A program made the position numbers and the translations under genes. DNA of 64,000 nt, from positions 992,001-1,056,000 of the forward strand of contig JANCMB010000001.1 of assembly GCA_031317595.1 (NCBI GenBank). The letters run 5' to 3'. This DNA is from Glutamicibacter sp. PS (lineage in GTDB: Bacteria; Actinomycetota; Actinomycetes; Actinomycetales; Micrococcaceae). Positions 43,638 through 51,739 of this stretch are shown piece by piece. Under the pieces are notes generated by a model. The model was not told the DNA's origin. It saw nothing but the letters and a program-made list of their open reading frames with translations, and ran no database searches. The number at the start of each line of letters is the position of its first letter. Position 1 is the first letter of the stretch.

Positions 43638-44777
43638 CTATTCCTCGCGGGGACCGACCAGCCAGGTGGCGACCGTGTTGGCGGCGGAGGCCGCGTTGGA
43701 TGGGTGATACCAGCTGGCCTGAACGTCACGGTAGAGACGTTCGAATTCGCTACCGCGGAAGTATTGACCGCCACCGCCGAGTTGCCCGGCCCGAGAGATA
43801 TTCTCACGGGCTACCTTCCCGGCCATGGTTCGCAGGGTCACCAACTTAGGGAACCATGCCGGACCGTGATCCACCAGTTGATCCAAATCCCCGGCGATGC
43901 TCCGTTGCAGCGCATCGAGGCTCAGCAGCTCCATCCCGGCATCGGCAACAATGGAACGCACCCGGGTGTCCTGCGCGTGCGCCAGGCCGTGGCTGTCACG
44001 ACGGGTGCTCGCGAACTCGGCGGCAAGTTCCATGCCACGTTCGGCAATCCCCACGTAGACACTGGCGGTGAGCGTGAGGAATGCGGCAAAGATCCCGAAG
44101 ATCAGCGGGTCGGCGTTCGGTCCCACTGGAAGGGTGGAGTGCACCCACTCCGCCGGGGATTCGGCGCCCTGAAGCCGGGTGCTGTGTGACTGGCTTGCAC
44201 GCATCCCTAGGGTGTTCCAGTCCCCCGCGGACTGAACGTGCTCACCGGCGGCCACGAAACCGTGGATGAGCGTGTCGTTCTCATGATCCTTACCGAACAC
44301 ACCGAGCCGAGTGTAGGCCCCGGAAAGCGAGGTGAAAATCTTCAACCCGGTGAAACGCACCGATCCATCCGGCTTACGCTCGGCACGGGTCGAGGAGTCG
44401 AAGAGCACCATATCGTTGCCCGGTTCTGAGACGCCAAAAGCCATCACTTCCCCGTCGGCGATCCAGTCCAGGACCATATCCAAACGGTCATCACCGCGCT
44501 CCTGCAAGAGGAGCGCCACGGCGCCCCATACGTGGTGCATATTGACCGCCAAGGCGGTGGCTGGGGCGGCACCGGCTAGGCGACGTTGCGCCAAGGCCAG
44601 CTGCGTCAGTGACCAGCCCGATCCGCCGCGCTCGGGTGGCAGTAAGACTTTGAGATAGCCTCGTTCCGTTAGTTCGGCGAAGTCCTCGGTGCAGAACTCG
44701 TTCCGTTCGTCGTAGCCAGCGGCCCGGCCCCGGAAACGGGTCAGGAGGTCGTCATCGAGTATCTCGTTGATCTGCAC
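43638..44777 (-). CDS. Acyl-CoA dehydrogenase family flavoprotein
   Basis: A 379-residue flavin enzyme with the acyl-CoA dehydrogenase fold: helical N-terminal domain (GYLKVLLPPERGGSGWSLTQ), beta domain (MAFGVSEPGNDMVLFDSS, VRFTGLKIFTSLSGAYT) and C-terminal helices (TMAGKVARENISRAGQLGGG). The catalytic Glu of classical enzymes cannot be placed with confidence. It resembles the branch that includes DszC-like monooxygenases and sulfur or sulfonate enzymes, so the substrate is uncertain. It lies 11 bases from the M20 gene on the same strand and ends in RLVGPREE-like residues. Confidence 0.8.
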   Translation of the reverse strand: MQINEILDDDLLTRFRGRAAGYDERNEFCTEDFAELTERGYLKVLLPPERGGSGWSLTQLALAQRRLAGAAPATALAVNMHHVWGAVALLLQERGDDRLDMVLDWIADGEVMAFGVSEPGNDMVLFDSSTRAERKPDGSVRFTGLKIFTSLSGAYTRLGVFGKDHENDTLIHGFVAAGEHVQSAGDWNTLGMRASQSHSTRLQGAESPAEWVHSTLPVGPNADPLIFGIFAAFLTLTASVYVGIAERGMELAAEFASTRRDSHGLAHAQDTRVRSIVADAGMELLSLDALQRSIAGDLDQLVDHGPAWFPKLVTLRTMAGKVARENISRAGQLGGGGQYFRGSEFERLYRDVQASWYHPSNAASAANTVATWLVGPREE

Positions 44778-44788
44778 GGTATCCGCTC

Positions 44789-46120
44789 CTAGTAGCTCCG
44801 CAGCAAGCGTTCAAGTACACGGGAGCCAAAGTGAAGCGCCGAGACCGGTACTCGTTCGTCGACACCGTGGAAGAGCCCGGTGAAATCGAGGTCGGCAGGT
44901 AGCTGTAGCGGGGCGAAGCCATAACCGGTGATCCCCAGCTTCGCCAGCGACTTGTTATCGGTGCCGCCCGAGAGCATGTACGGCAGCACCACTGCATCGG
45001 GGTCTTCGGCCTGCAGGGCCGCAACCATGGTTTCGACCAATTCGCCGGCGAAGGGCACCTCAAGTGAGCTTTCCTCATGCACCATGGACAGCTCCACATG
45101 CTCTCCAGCGAGCTCACGAAGTTGATTGATGACCTGCTCGTGCTGTTCGGGTAGCGTGCGGCAGTCGATCAGTGCTTCGGCCGTTCCCGGCAGCACGTTG
45201 TGTTTGTAACCGGCGTCCAAGACCGAGGGGTTGGAGGTGTTCTTCAAGGTGGCTTCAACGAAGCGCGAAACGCTGCCCATGGCCGTCAGCAGTGGCCGCG
45301 GATCCTGCTCGTCAAAGGGTAGACCCGTGAGCGCCGAAACTTGTTCGAGCAGTGCTCGGGTGGTTTTGGTGTACGACAGCGGCCACTGGGTCTCACCGAT
45401 CCGGGCGACCGCGGAGGCTAGGCGGGTGACCGCATTTTCGTCATTGACCTGGGAGCCGTGGCCGGCACGTCCATGTGCGGTGAGTTTCAGCCAGGCGATG
45501 CCCTTTTCGGCTGTCTGTAGCATGTAGGCGCGCTGACCGTTGATGTCGGCGGAGAATCCACCAACCTCGCTGATCGCTTCGGTCGCTCCGGCGAAAAGCT
45601 CCGGATGGTTTTTCACCATCCAGCCCGCCCCGTACACGCCGCCGGCTTCTTCGTCAGCAAAGAAGGCGATGATCAGGTCGCGGCGTGGGGTGATGTTCTC
45701 GCGACGTAGGTGCCGCACCGCGGCCACGATCATGGCGTCCATGTCTTTCATGTCCACCGCACCGCGGCCCCAGATCATCGAATCGATCAGTGCTCCGGAG
45801 AACGGGTCGACACTCCAGTCTTCGGCGACGGCCGGCACCACGTCCAGGTGGCCATGAACGATCAGTGCCGGCAAATCCGGGTCGCTTCCGCGGAAGCGGC
45901 ACACGAGATTGGCGCGACCGGGCGAGGATTCATGAATCACCGACTCTAGACCGACCTCGGCGAGAAGCCCGGCGATATAGTCCGCCGCTTCGCGTTCGCC
46001 TCGCGCGTCGTTATTGCCGTAGTTCGAGGTGTCGATCTGGATCAGCCGTTGGCAGATCTCCACGGTTTCGCGCTCCAATAGCGACAGCGATTCGTTGACA
46101 GATGTCGGCTCGGTAGTCAT
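44789..46120 (-). CDS. M20 family metallopeptidase
   Basis: A 443-residue di-zinc hydrolase, distinct from the dipeptidase at 1266. The metal motifs are VHGHLDVVPA (His and Asp), GRGAVDMKDMDA (bridging Asp) and FADEEAGGVYG (catalytic Glu-Glu). A dimerisation domain sits in the middle and SGGTDNKSLAKLG near the end. It resembles actinobacterial ArgE/DapE-like peptidases usually annotated M20/M25/M40; substrate is unknown. ATG after an AGGGAAGTGC ribosome region; the acyl-CoA dehydrogenase gene follows on the same strand. Confidence 0.87.
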   Translation of the reverse strand: MTTEPTSVNESLSLLERETVEICQRLIQIDTSNYGNNDARGEREAADYIAGLLAEVGLESVIHESSPGRANLVCRFRGSDPDLPALIVHGHLDVVPAVAEDWSVDPFSGALIDSMIWGRGAVDMKDMDAMIVAAVRHLRRENITPRRDLIIAFFADEEAGGVYGAGWMVKNHPELFAGATEAISEVGGFSADINGQRAYMLQTAEKGIAWLKLTAHGRAGHGSQVNDENAVTRLASAVARIGETQWPLSYTKTTRALLEQVSALTGLPFDEQDPRPLLTAMGSVSRFVEATLKNTSNPSVLDAGYKHNVLPGTAEALIDCRTLPEQHEQVINQLRELAGEHVELSMVHEESSLEVPFAGELVETMVAALQAEDPDAVVLPYMLSGGTDNKSLAKLGITGYGFAPLQLPADLDFTGLFHGVDERVPVSALHFGSRVLERLLRSY

Positions 46121-46156
46121 TGCACTTCCCTCCAGGCTCGGGTTCCTACTCCAAGC

Positions 46157-47146
46157 CTAACCGTGCATGTCGCGATACGTTTCGGCCGCCGCCGAATGCA
46201 GTGGCGTGGTGGAGGTCCCGATCAGGGTCTCGGGGGTCAGAAATTGAATGCCGGCGCTATGGCGTGGCACGAGTTCGGCAGCTCGGTCGACCAGCAAGCG
46301 CACTACCGCGGCTGCTACCGGGTCGGGCAGGTCGGTACGGCACATTAATAGATTCGCCACGCCCACCGTTTCAACTTCCGCGATGGCCGGATACGTGTCC
46401 TTGGGGACAACCACCCGGTCATAGAGCCCCGGAAACTGTGCCCGGAGGGTAACGAGCACATCGCTGAGATCCAATAGGCGTAGATGTGCGCTGGAGGCCA
46501 ACTCGCTAATGGCGGCGACCGGAATCCCACCGAAAAGGAAATGAGCATCGATATCTCCAGCCTTCAGCGCGGCCAGCCCATCCACATACCCGAGTTTTTG
46601 TTGCCGTGGCGGGTTGGAACCTTGACTGAGGCCTGAGGCGGCCAAGATTCGTTGACCGGTCACCCACGTGCCCGAGCCGGCGGCTCCCACACCCAAGCGT
46701 GCTCCGGCCAAGTCGTGCAGCTTAGTAATGTGGCTATCGGCATGCACAATGCAGTGGAAGTAATTCTGATAGACCCGTCCCAGTGCACGTAGCTCGGATT
46801 TGGCCGTAGGTGAGTGGCGTTCGGCATCGGCGGTATCTGCCAGGGCGAGGCCCAACTGTGCCCGCCCTTTACCTAGTAACCGCAGGTTTTCAACGCTGGC
46901 CTCGGTCCGTAATGCCCGGCTTTCACCGGCAATACCGTCGGCAACCAGCGCACGAGAGAGTTCGGTGGCGAACTCGAAGTAAAAACCGCCGTTCTCTCCG
47001 CCGGCGATATCGATGCGCGGCATCAGCGGCCCGCCGGCGCAGGCGCTAAGACCAAAACCACCTATGGCGCCGGCCGTGAGGCCTAGCGTCATGCGTAGCA
47101 TCCGCCGCCGGCTCAGTTCGCGGGGCTCAGGCGCGGGCCGAGTCAT
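46157..47146 (-). CDS. TAXI family TRAP solute-binding lipoprotein
   Basis: A 329-residue exported binding protein. The N-terminus has a twin-arginine-like signal (SRRRMLRM) and a lipobox ending at Cys36 (LSAC), suggesting Tat export and lipid anchoring. The TAXI fold is visible in IAGGENGGFYFEFATELSRAL, GVGAAGSGTWVTGQRILAASGL and TLRAQFPGLYDRVVVPKDTYPA. TAXI proteins deliver small acids to TRAP permeases, but no TRAP membrane gene is present. It overlaps the histidine kinase gene by four bases (ATGA), so the binding protein may act as a sensor for the kinase. Confidence 0.87.
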   Translation of the reverse strand: MTRPAPEPRELSRRRMLRMTLGLTAGAIGGFGLSACAGGPLMPRIDIAGGENGGFYFEFATELSRALVADGIAGESRALRTEASVENLRLLGKGRAQLGLALADTADAERHSPTAKSELRALGRVYQNYFHCIVHADSHITKLHDLAGARLGVGAAGSGTWVTGQRILAASGLSQGSNPPRQQKLGYVDGLAALKAGDIDAHFLFGGIPVAAISELASSAHLRLLDLSDVLVTLRAQFPGLYDRVVVPKDTYPAIAEVETVGVANLLMCRTDLPDPVAAAVVRLLVDRAAELVPRHSAGIQFLTPETLIGTSTTPLHSAAAETYRDMHG

Positions 47147-48555
47147 TGTGCGACCCCTGGCCCGGCGGCTGGGAGTTTCACGCAGACCTCTAGTCCCCCA
47201 CCGGGTGCCGGACGCAAATCTAGTGCTCCGTCGTTGGCTCGTGTCAGACGCTCCACGATCGTCAGTCCGAGACCGCTTCCCCGTTCGCTACGCACTGTCT
47301 CGGCGCGCCAGAAACGCTCGGTAGCCTGCTCCAACTCGGGCTGGGACAGCCCGGCACCATGATCGCGCAGGCTGAGTAGGACATGGCTTCCAGCCTCAAT
47401 GCACCTCAAATCCACCGGTGCACCGGGAGCATATTTGAACGCATTGGTGAGCACCTCGGCCACAATCTGCTGTATTTCAAAGGGGTTCGCGCGAATGAAT
47501 AGTCCATACGGGCCATGTACACGCAGTTCGACCCCGGCAAGTTCGGCAGCCATCCTCTGCCGTTCGCATTCTTCCTCGAGCAATTCGCGGGCGTCGAAGC
47601 TCGTGGCCGTCGGCTCGCTCTCGGGCAACGAGCCGCCAGCTTCTTGTTGTGTTACTCGATGCTCTGCGCTGGCTAACTGCAACACATCATTGAGCATGTC
47701 CTCAAGCCGGTCTATTTCCTTATTCACCTGGTCAGCGCCAAGCCGTTCGGATTCCGCTCCCAGCCGGTGACGCAAAAGGTCTATGCGAAGACGCAGCGCG
47801 GCGACCGGATTGCGCAGCTGGTGAGATGTTTCGGCGATCAGCATTCGCTGTTGACGCAACGATGCGTCCATTGCGTCGGACATCGTCTGCACCGAGGCCG
47901 TCAGCGCCCTTAGCTCCGGAGGGCCCGCCAACGATAGTGGACGCGTTCGCCGAGTTCGGGCTAGTTCCCGGATTTCGTCCTCGAGACGATGCATGGGCCG
48001 TAACATCCATGTGGTTAATCGATCCGCCAAGAGCAGTAGAGCTACTAGGAGCAACAAGGAGATCAGGGCGACCGCGGCCCACGTTCTCAATACTTTGGCG
48101 CGGGCCGCCTCCGTGTTGACCTCCATGACCACCGAGCCGAGCACCTGGGCCATATTGCCGTAGGGTCGTGCGATAACCACCGTCGAAGAATCGAAGGGCG
48201 TCAACACCGAGATTCCCGTTGTTTCCAGATTCAGGCTGGCGTTACGGACCGCATCGGCGACGGCTGGCTGTGCGGGGTCGATGTCACCCGAGCGCAGGGT
48301 TCGCTCCCCGATCGTGATCAGCAAACCCTCGTCATAGAGCTGCGAATAATGATCCATGTAGTTCCGCAACATCGTCAGATCCGAAGACTCCTGGGCATGT
48401 GAAGCCAGTTGGACGAAGCGGTTCACCGAGGTCAGCCTGTTTAATTGCAGGTCTTGGGTGAGGTCACGGCTGGCCTGTTGCAAGACGATCCATCCGACAA
48501 TTAGCACGATCAGGCTCATCAGCGAGCCCAGGATGCCCAAAACACGTAGCCGCAT
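47143..48555 (-). CDS. Sensor histidine kinase
   Basis: A 470-residue membrane kinase. Two helices (about 5-25 and 158-177) flank an extracytoplasmic domain of about 130 residues. A HAMP region follows, then the H-box AETSHQLRNPVAALR (His245), the ATP-binding domain with N-box LTNAFKYAPGAPVDL, G1 LRDHGAGL and G2 GSGLGLTIVERL. It is encoded two bases from its response regulator, and the TAXI lipoprotein gene overlaps its 3' end by four bases. The order and overlap suggest that the binding protein presents a ligand to the sensor domain. Confidence 0.93.
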   Translation of the reverse strand: MRLRVLGILGSLMSLIVLIVGWIVLQQASRDLTQDLQLNRLTSVNRFVQLASHAQESSDLTMLRNYMDHYSQLYDEGLLITIGERTLRSGDIDPAQPAVADAVRNASLNLETTGISVLTPFDSSTVVIARPYGNMAQVLGSVVMEVNTEAARAKVLRTWAAVALISLLLLVALLLLADRLTTWMLRPMHRLEDEIRELARTRRTRPLSLAGPPELRALTASVQTMSDAMDASLRQQRMLIAETSHQLRNPVAALRLRIDLLRHRLGAESERLGADQVNKEIDRLEDMLNDVLQLASAEHRVTQQEAGGSLPESEPTATSFDARELLEEECERQRMAAELAGVELRVHGPYGLFIRANPFEIQQIVAEVLTNAFKYAPGAPVDLRCIEAGSHVLLSLRDHGAGLSQPELEQATERFWRAETVRSERGSGLGLTIVERLTRANDGALDLRPAPGGGLEVCVKLPAAGPGVAQ

Positions 48556-48557
48556 GG

Positions 48558-49217
48558 TCAGCTGGCTTCCAGCCGGTAGCCCACCCCGCGCACGTTCACA
48601 ATCATGCCGGGGACTTCGAGCTTTGCGCGTAGCCCGGTGAGGTGCACGTCCAGCGACCGCGATACGGCCACGAAGGCGTCACCCCAGAGCGCATCTAGGA
48701 TCTGCTCGCGGGAAACGACCGTGCCGGCATGTCTGGCCAGCAGCGCCAGCAGTTCGTATTCCTTTGCGGTGAGTTTCAGTTCCCGATTGGCCAGTGTGGC
48801 AGTTCGGCGTTCCAGATCTAACGACAGCGAACCCACGGTGATCGCCGCGCGTTCGGTACGTGTCGTTCGGCTTCGCCGGGCCACCGCCTCGATACGCGCT
48901 AAGAGCACGGCCAGCCCAACGGGTTTGGTCAAGTAGTCGTCAGCGCCTAGCCGAAGCCCACGCACAATGCTTCGTTCGTCATCTCGGGCACTCAGAATCA
49001 CGATCGGCACCTCGGTGACTTGCCTAAGTTTGCGTAGCACTTCAAGGCCATCGATATCTGGCAAGCCAAGATCTAACAAGATCATCTGCGCCTGCTGATG
49101 ATTTAGCAGGGCGTCGGCTCCCCGCGACAAGCGCTGCACCTGATGCCCTGCGGTGGCGACCGCCTCGCTCAGCGCCGCGGCCACGGCGTCGTCGTCTTCG
49201 ACGATCAATAAATGCAC
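48558..49217 (-). CDS. OmpR/PhoB family response regulator
   Basis: A 219-residue regulator. Receiver domain (about 1-120) with acidic pair Glu7-Asp8-Asp9, phosphoacceptor Asp49 in ILLDLGLPDIDG, Ser in VILSARDDE and Lys in DYLTKPVGLA. A winged helix (about 125-217) shows LTAKEYELLALLARHAGTVV and VSRSLDVHLTGLRAKL. It is phosphorylated by the kinase encoded next. Targets are unknown; the divergent Nramp-like gene at 49455 is a candidate. Confidence 0.94.
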   Translation of the reverse strand: MHLLIVEDDDAVAAALSEAVATAGHQVQRLSRGADALLNHQQAQMILLDLGLPDIDGLEVLRKLRQVTEVPIVILSARDDERSIVRGLRLGADDYLTKPVGLAVLLARIEAVARRSRTTRTERAAITVGSLSLDLERRTATLANRELKLTAKEYELLALLARHAGTVVSREQILDALWGDAFVAVSRSLDVHLTGLRAKLEVPGMIVNVRGVGYRLEAS

Positions 49218-49454
49218 CGACGCTTCCCTCCACAGCAGTGACTAGCCAAAACTCTGTGACCAGTTTCTCATGTTCCGAAAACTTAAGAGAGTGTTAGGAC
49301 TTTGCCTACGCGTTGGCTATGCCGCAGCTCACACATAGGCTGTTGCTGTTCTTCACGCATTCGGAGGCCGGTTCGAGACCGGCTACCGCACTGCACCTAT
49401 TCAATGGTCGGGTATCCGGCCACACATGAGAGTTACCCCTAAGGAACAAACCCA

Positions 49455-50738
49455 ATGGCGGACAGCATTAAACCCGCAATCGTCAATGAAGACGGCGGTA
49501 CCCCACCTAAGTGGAAGGTGATCGGCCCAGGACTCGTGGTCGCGGCCACCGGTGTCGGCGCGGCCGATATGGTGGCCACGCTGGTGGCTGGTAATAAGTA
49601 CGGTTATGGCCTGCTCTGGGCGGTGATCGTGGGCGTGATCATGAAGATCGTGCTGGTGGAAGGCGCCGGTCGCTACTCGTTGGCTACTGGCAAAACCATC
49701 TTTGAGGGCTGGCGAACCCTCGGCAAGTGGACCACCTGGTATTTCGGCCCATACATCATCATCTGGGGCTTTGTGTACGGAGCCACCGCCATGAGCTCGG
49801 CGGCATTGCCCCTTGCCGCCCTGATGCCCGCGGTGGACTTACGCATCTGGGCGGTACTGATGGGGCTGGCTGGTTTCACACTGGTCTGGCTGGGTCGTTA
49901 CGCCTTCTTCGAAAAGGTAACGGCCGTATTGGTTGGCATCATGTTCGTCACCGTTGTCGGACTTGCGGTGATTGCGGCGCCAAATCTTCCCGAGATGTTG
50001 CGCGGCTTGGTGCCGTTGATCCCAGAGGGCGGCTTATTCTACACCTTGGCCTTGGCCGGTGGTGTCGGTGGCACCATCACCCTTGCCGCCTACGGTTACT
50101 GGCTGCGTGAAAAGGGTTGGATTACCCCGAAGTGGATGCGTGTGATGCGCATCGATAATTCAATGGCTTACGTGATGACCGGTATCTTTGTGATTTCGAT
50201 GCTGATCGTGGGTGCCGAGGTAGTCAGCGCCGCAGGGGTTAGCCTGACCAGCGGCGACCGCGGACTACTGGACCTCTCCGATGTGCTGGCCGATCGCTAC
50301 GGACAATTTATCGGCACCGGATTCCTCGTTGGTTTCTGGGCTGCGTCCTTCTCCTCAATTTTGGGTGTCTGGAACGGCGTATCGCTGATGTTCGCCGATT
50401 TCTGGGGCCACATGCGTGGGAAGGCGGCCGGACATGCCGATACCTTGGTCGGCGGCAAGTACTTCAAGTTCTACCTCTTGTGGCTGACCTTTCCGCCGAT
50501 CATTCTGGTGATGCTGGGCAAGCCGGTGGGACTCATCCTTGCCTACGGGGTCCTAGGGTCCCTGTTCATGCCATTCTTGGCGCTGACCCTGCTGGGGCTG
50601 CTCAATGGCAAGCGGATCGAGAAGGCCTGGGCGAACAAGTTACACACGAACATTGCACTCGGTGTGACCGCGCTGCTGTTTATCGCCTTGGGTGTGCAGC
50701 AGCTCATCAAGGCGCTCTCCCCGCTGCTTGGCGGATAG
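49455..50738 (+). CDS. Nramp-like divalent metal transporter with non-canonical metal site
   Basis: A 427-residue membrane protein with about eleven hydrophobic segments. The Nramp fold is visible (PKWKVIGPGLVVAATGVGAADM, TLALAGGVGGTITLAAYGYW), but the hallmark TM1 motif DPGN is replaced by TGVGAADM (Asp38) and the TM6 MPH is replaced by TLAAYGYW. These residues bind transition metals in true Nramps, so the substrate may differ: either magnesium, as in the Nramp-related transporters, or another cation. The gene is divergent from the TAXI two-component operon. GGAACAAACCC precedes the ATG. Confidence 0.82.
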   Translation: MADSIKPAIVNEDGGTPPKWKVIGPGLVVAATGVGAADMVATLVAGNKYGYGLLWAVIVGVIMKIVLVEGAGRYSLATGKTIFEGWRTLGKWTTWYFGPYIIIWGFVYGATAMSSAALPLAALMPAVDLRIWAVLMGLAGFTLVWLGRYAFFEKVTAVLVGIMFVTVVGLAVIAAPNLPEMLRGLVPLIPEGGLFYTLALAGGVGGTITLAAYGYWLREKGWITPKWMRVMRIDNSMAYVMTGIFVISMLIVGAEVVSAAGVSLTSGDRGLLDLSDVLADRYGQFIGTGFLVGFWAASFSSILGVWNGVSLMFADFWGHMRGKAAGHADTLVGGKYFKFYLLWLTFPPIILVMLGKPVGLILAYGVLGSLFMPFLALTLLGLLNGKRIEKAWANKLHTNIALGVTALLFIALGVQQLIKALSPLLGG

Positions 50739-50770
50739 CAAGTTCGATCCACCAACGGCGACCCACCTGC

Positions 50771-50812
50771 TCGGGCACCTAGCGTTCAACCTCGGGCACC
50801 TAACGTTCAATG
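50771..50812. repeat. Tandem 21-base near-repeat
   Basis: Two units starting TCGGGCACCTAGCGTTCAAC and TCGGGCACCTAACGTTCAAT follow each other with period 21 and only a few differences. An inverted GGGTGCCCGG lies just to the right (50815-50824). They sit at the 3' ends of the Nramp-like and the orphan gene. Confidence 0.6.
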
Positions 50813-51210
50813 CTGGGTGCCCGGTGCATTTTGGGGAACGAAATACGCAAAGTGTCGGGAAATGCGACGACCGCCGGCGGCAAGGAGCCGGGCACCGCTT
50901 GTAGCCCGCCTTCTTTCCACAAGATACGACAAGCTTTCGGCGGTGCCAAATCAATAGTTTCCATGATGTGCACGGAAAAGAGCGACAGGTCGGCAGTAGC
51001 GGGATCCATGTCTGGCCAAAGGTCCGTACCGGAGCAATTCTGGGCATGTTCATAAAGACCATCAAAGTCACCTTCGAAGGCAAAGAGTTCGCCGGTATCC
51101 TCATACCTGAAGAAGACAGTTCCATTCCCCGCGGCGGGGATGACGGTAGTTTCGCCGTATCCGCCAAAGATGTAATGCATCAGTTCGAAGCGCTCAGTGA
51201 AACTTTCCAT
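50800..51210 (-). CDS. Hypothetical protein next to tRNA-Leu
   Basis: From the ATG at 51210 (after GGTGGGCGGGG) the protein has 136 residues: MESFTERFELMHYIFGGYGE, GTVFFRYEDTGELFAFEGDF, TDLWPDMDPATADLSLFSV, LAPPKACRILWKEGG. It is soluble and acidic with no recognised domain. The frame continues upstream to 51348 but overlaps the terminator of tRNA-Leu, so the shorter start is used. The last residues run into the tandem repeat. It may be an accessory gene. Confidence 0.6.
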   Translation of the reverse strand: MESFTERFELMHYIFGGYGETTVIPAAGNGTVFFRYEDTGELFAFEGDFDGLYEHAQNCSGTDLWPDMDPATADLSLFSVHIMETIDLAPPKACRILWKEGGLQAVPGSLPPAVVAFPDTLRISFPKMHRAPSIER

Positions 51211-51281
51211 CCCCGCCCACCTATGTCCAGAACCGTACAGTATTTCAGCTGCGTTCAACCAATGTATCCGGCGACATACGA

Positions 51282-51315
51282 AAACCCCCGATTGACCACA
51301 GTCAATCGGGGGTTT
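51282..51315 (-). terminator. Terminator of tRNA-Leu
   Basis: AAACCCCCGATTGAC pairs with GTCAATCGGGGGTTT around a four-base loop, seven bases after the tRNA 3' end on the minus strand and followed by T-rich sequence. Confidence 0.88.
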
Positions 51316-51321
51316 CTTTTG

Positions 51322-51406
51322 TGCGCGGAGGGGGACTTGAACCCCCACCCTCTAAGCGAGGACTAGCACCTCAAGCTAGCGCGTCTACCTATTCCGCCAC
51401 CCGCGC
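51322..51406 (-). tRNA. tRNA-Leu (anticodon GAG)
   Basis: An 85-base tRNA with a long variable arm. Acceptor GCGCGGG pairs with TCCGCGC (one G-U), the anticodon stem CTAGC/GCTAG encloses TTGAGGT with anticodon GAG at 51370-51372 (reads CUC and CUU), and the T-arm is GGGGG-TTCAAGT-CCCCC. CCA is not encoded. No duplicated 3' end was seen that would mark an integrated element. Confidence 0.96.
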
Positions 51407-51408
51407 AG

Positions 51409-51739
51409 GTGACTTGTTGTTTGCGTTGTTATCGCTGGCAACGAAGTAAAACTTTACACGAAAAACCTCACGCTGCAAATTCGGCCTAGTACCCCTCAAA
51501 TCCCCCGTGATTCCGCGGGAAATCGGCTGTGAGTAGTCGCTATACGAGCAAAATCGGCAGGAAAGTGTCGAGCATCACGCTCATTCTGTCGTTCCAACAG
51601 GCTCGCGAGGCACAGATCTGCAGCAGTCCGCTGGCGACCGTCTATTCAGGACCTCCTTCTCGAGTCGGCCGCGCAATTCGGCGCTGTCTATGGAGCGTAA
51701 ACTTCTTATGCAACCGTCCACCATCGCTACGGAGTATTC
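51409..51739. other. Intergenic region between tRNA-Leu and mshA
   Basis: About 330 bases without a supported gene. It must hold the promoters of tRNA-Leu (minus) and mshA (plus). No clear GGAAT-N18-GTT site was seen for mshA. Confidence 0.5.

Noticed and set aside
49360-49400. tRNA T-arm-like sequence before the Nramp-like gene
   Set aside because: Only a small hairpin (GCCGGT/ACCGGC with GGTTCGA) is present; acceptor, D-arm and anticodon parts are missing.
51200-51410. Attachment site at tRNA-Leu
   Set aside because: No second copy of the tRNA 3' end and no integrase gene were seen in the window.
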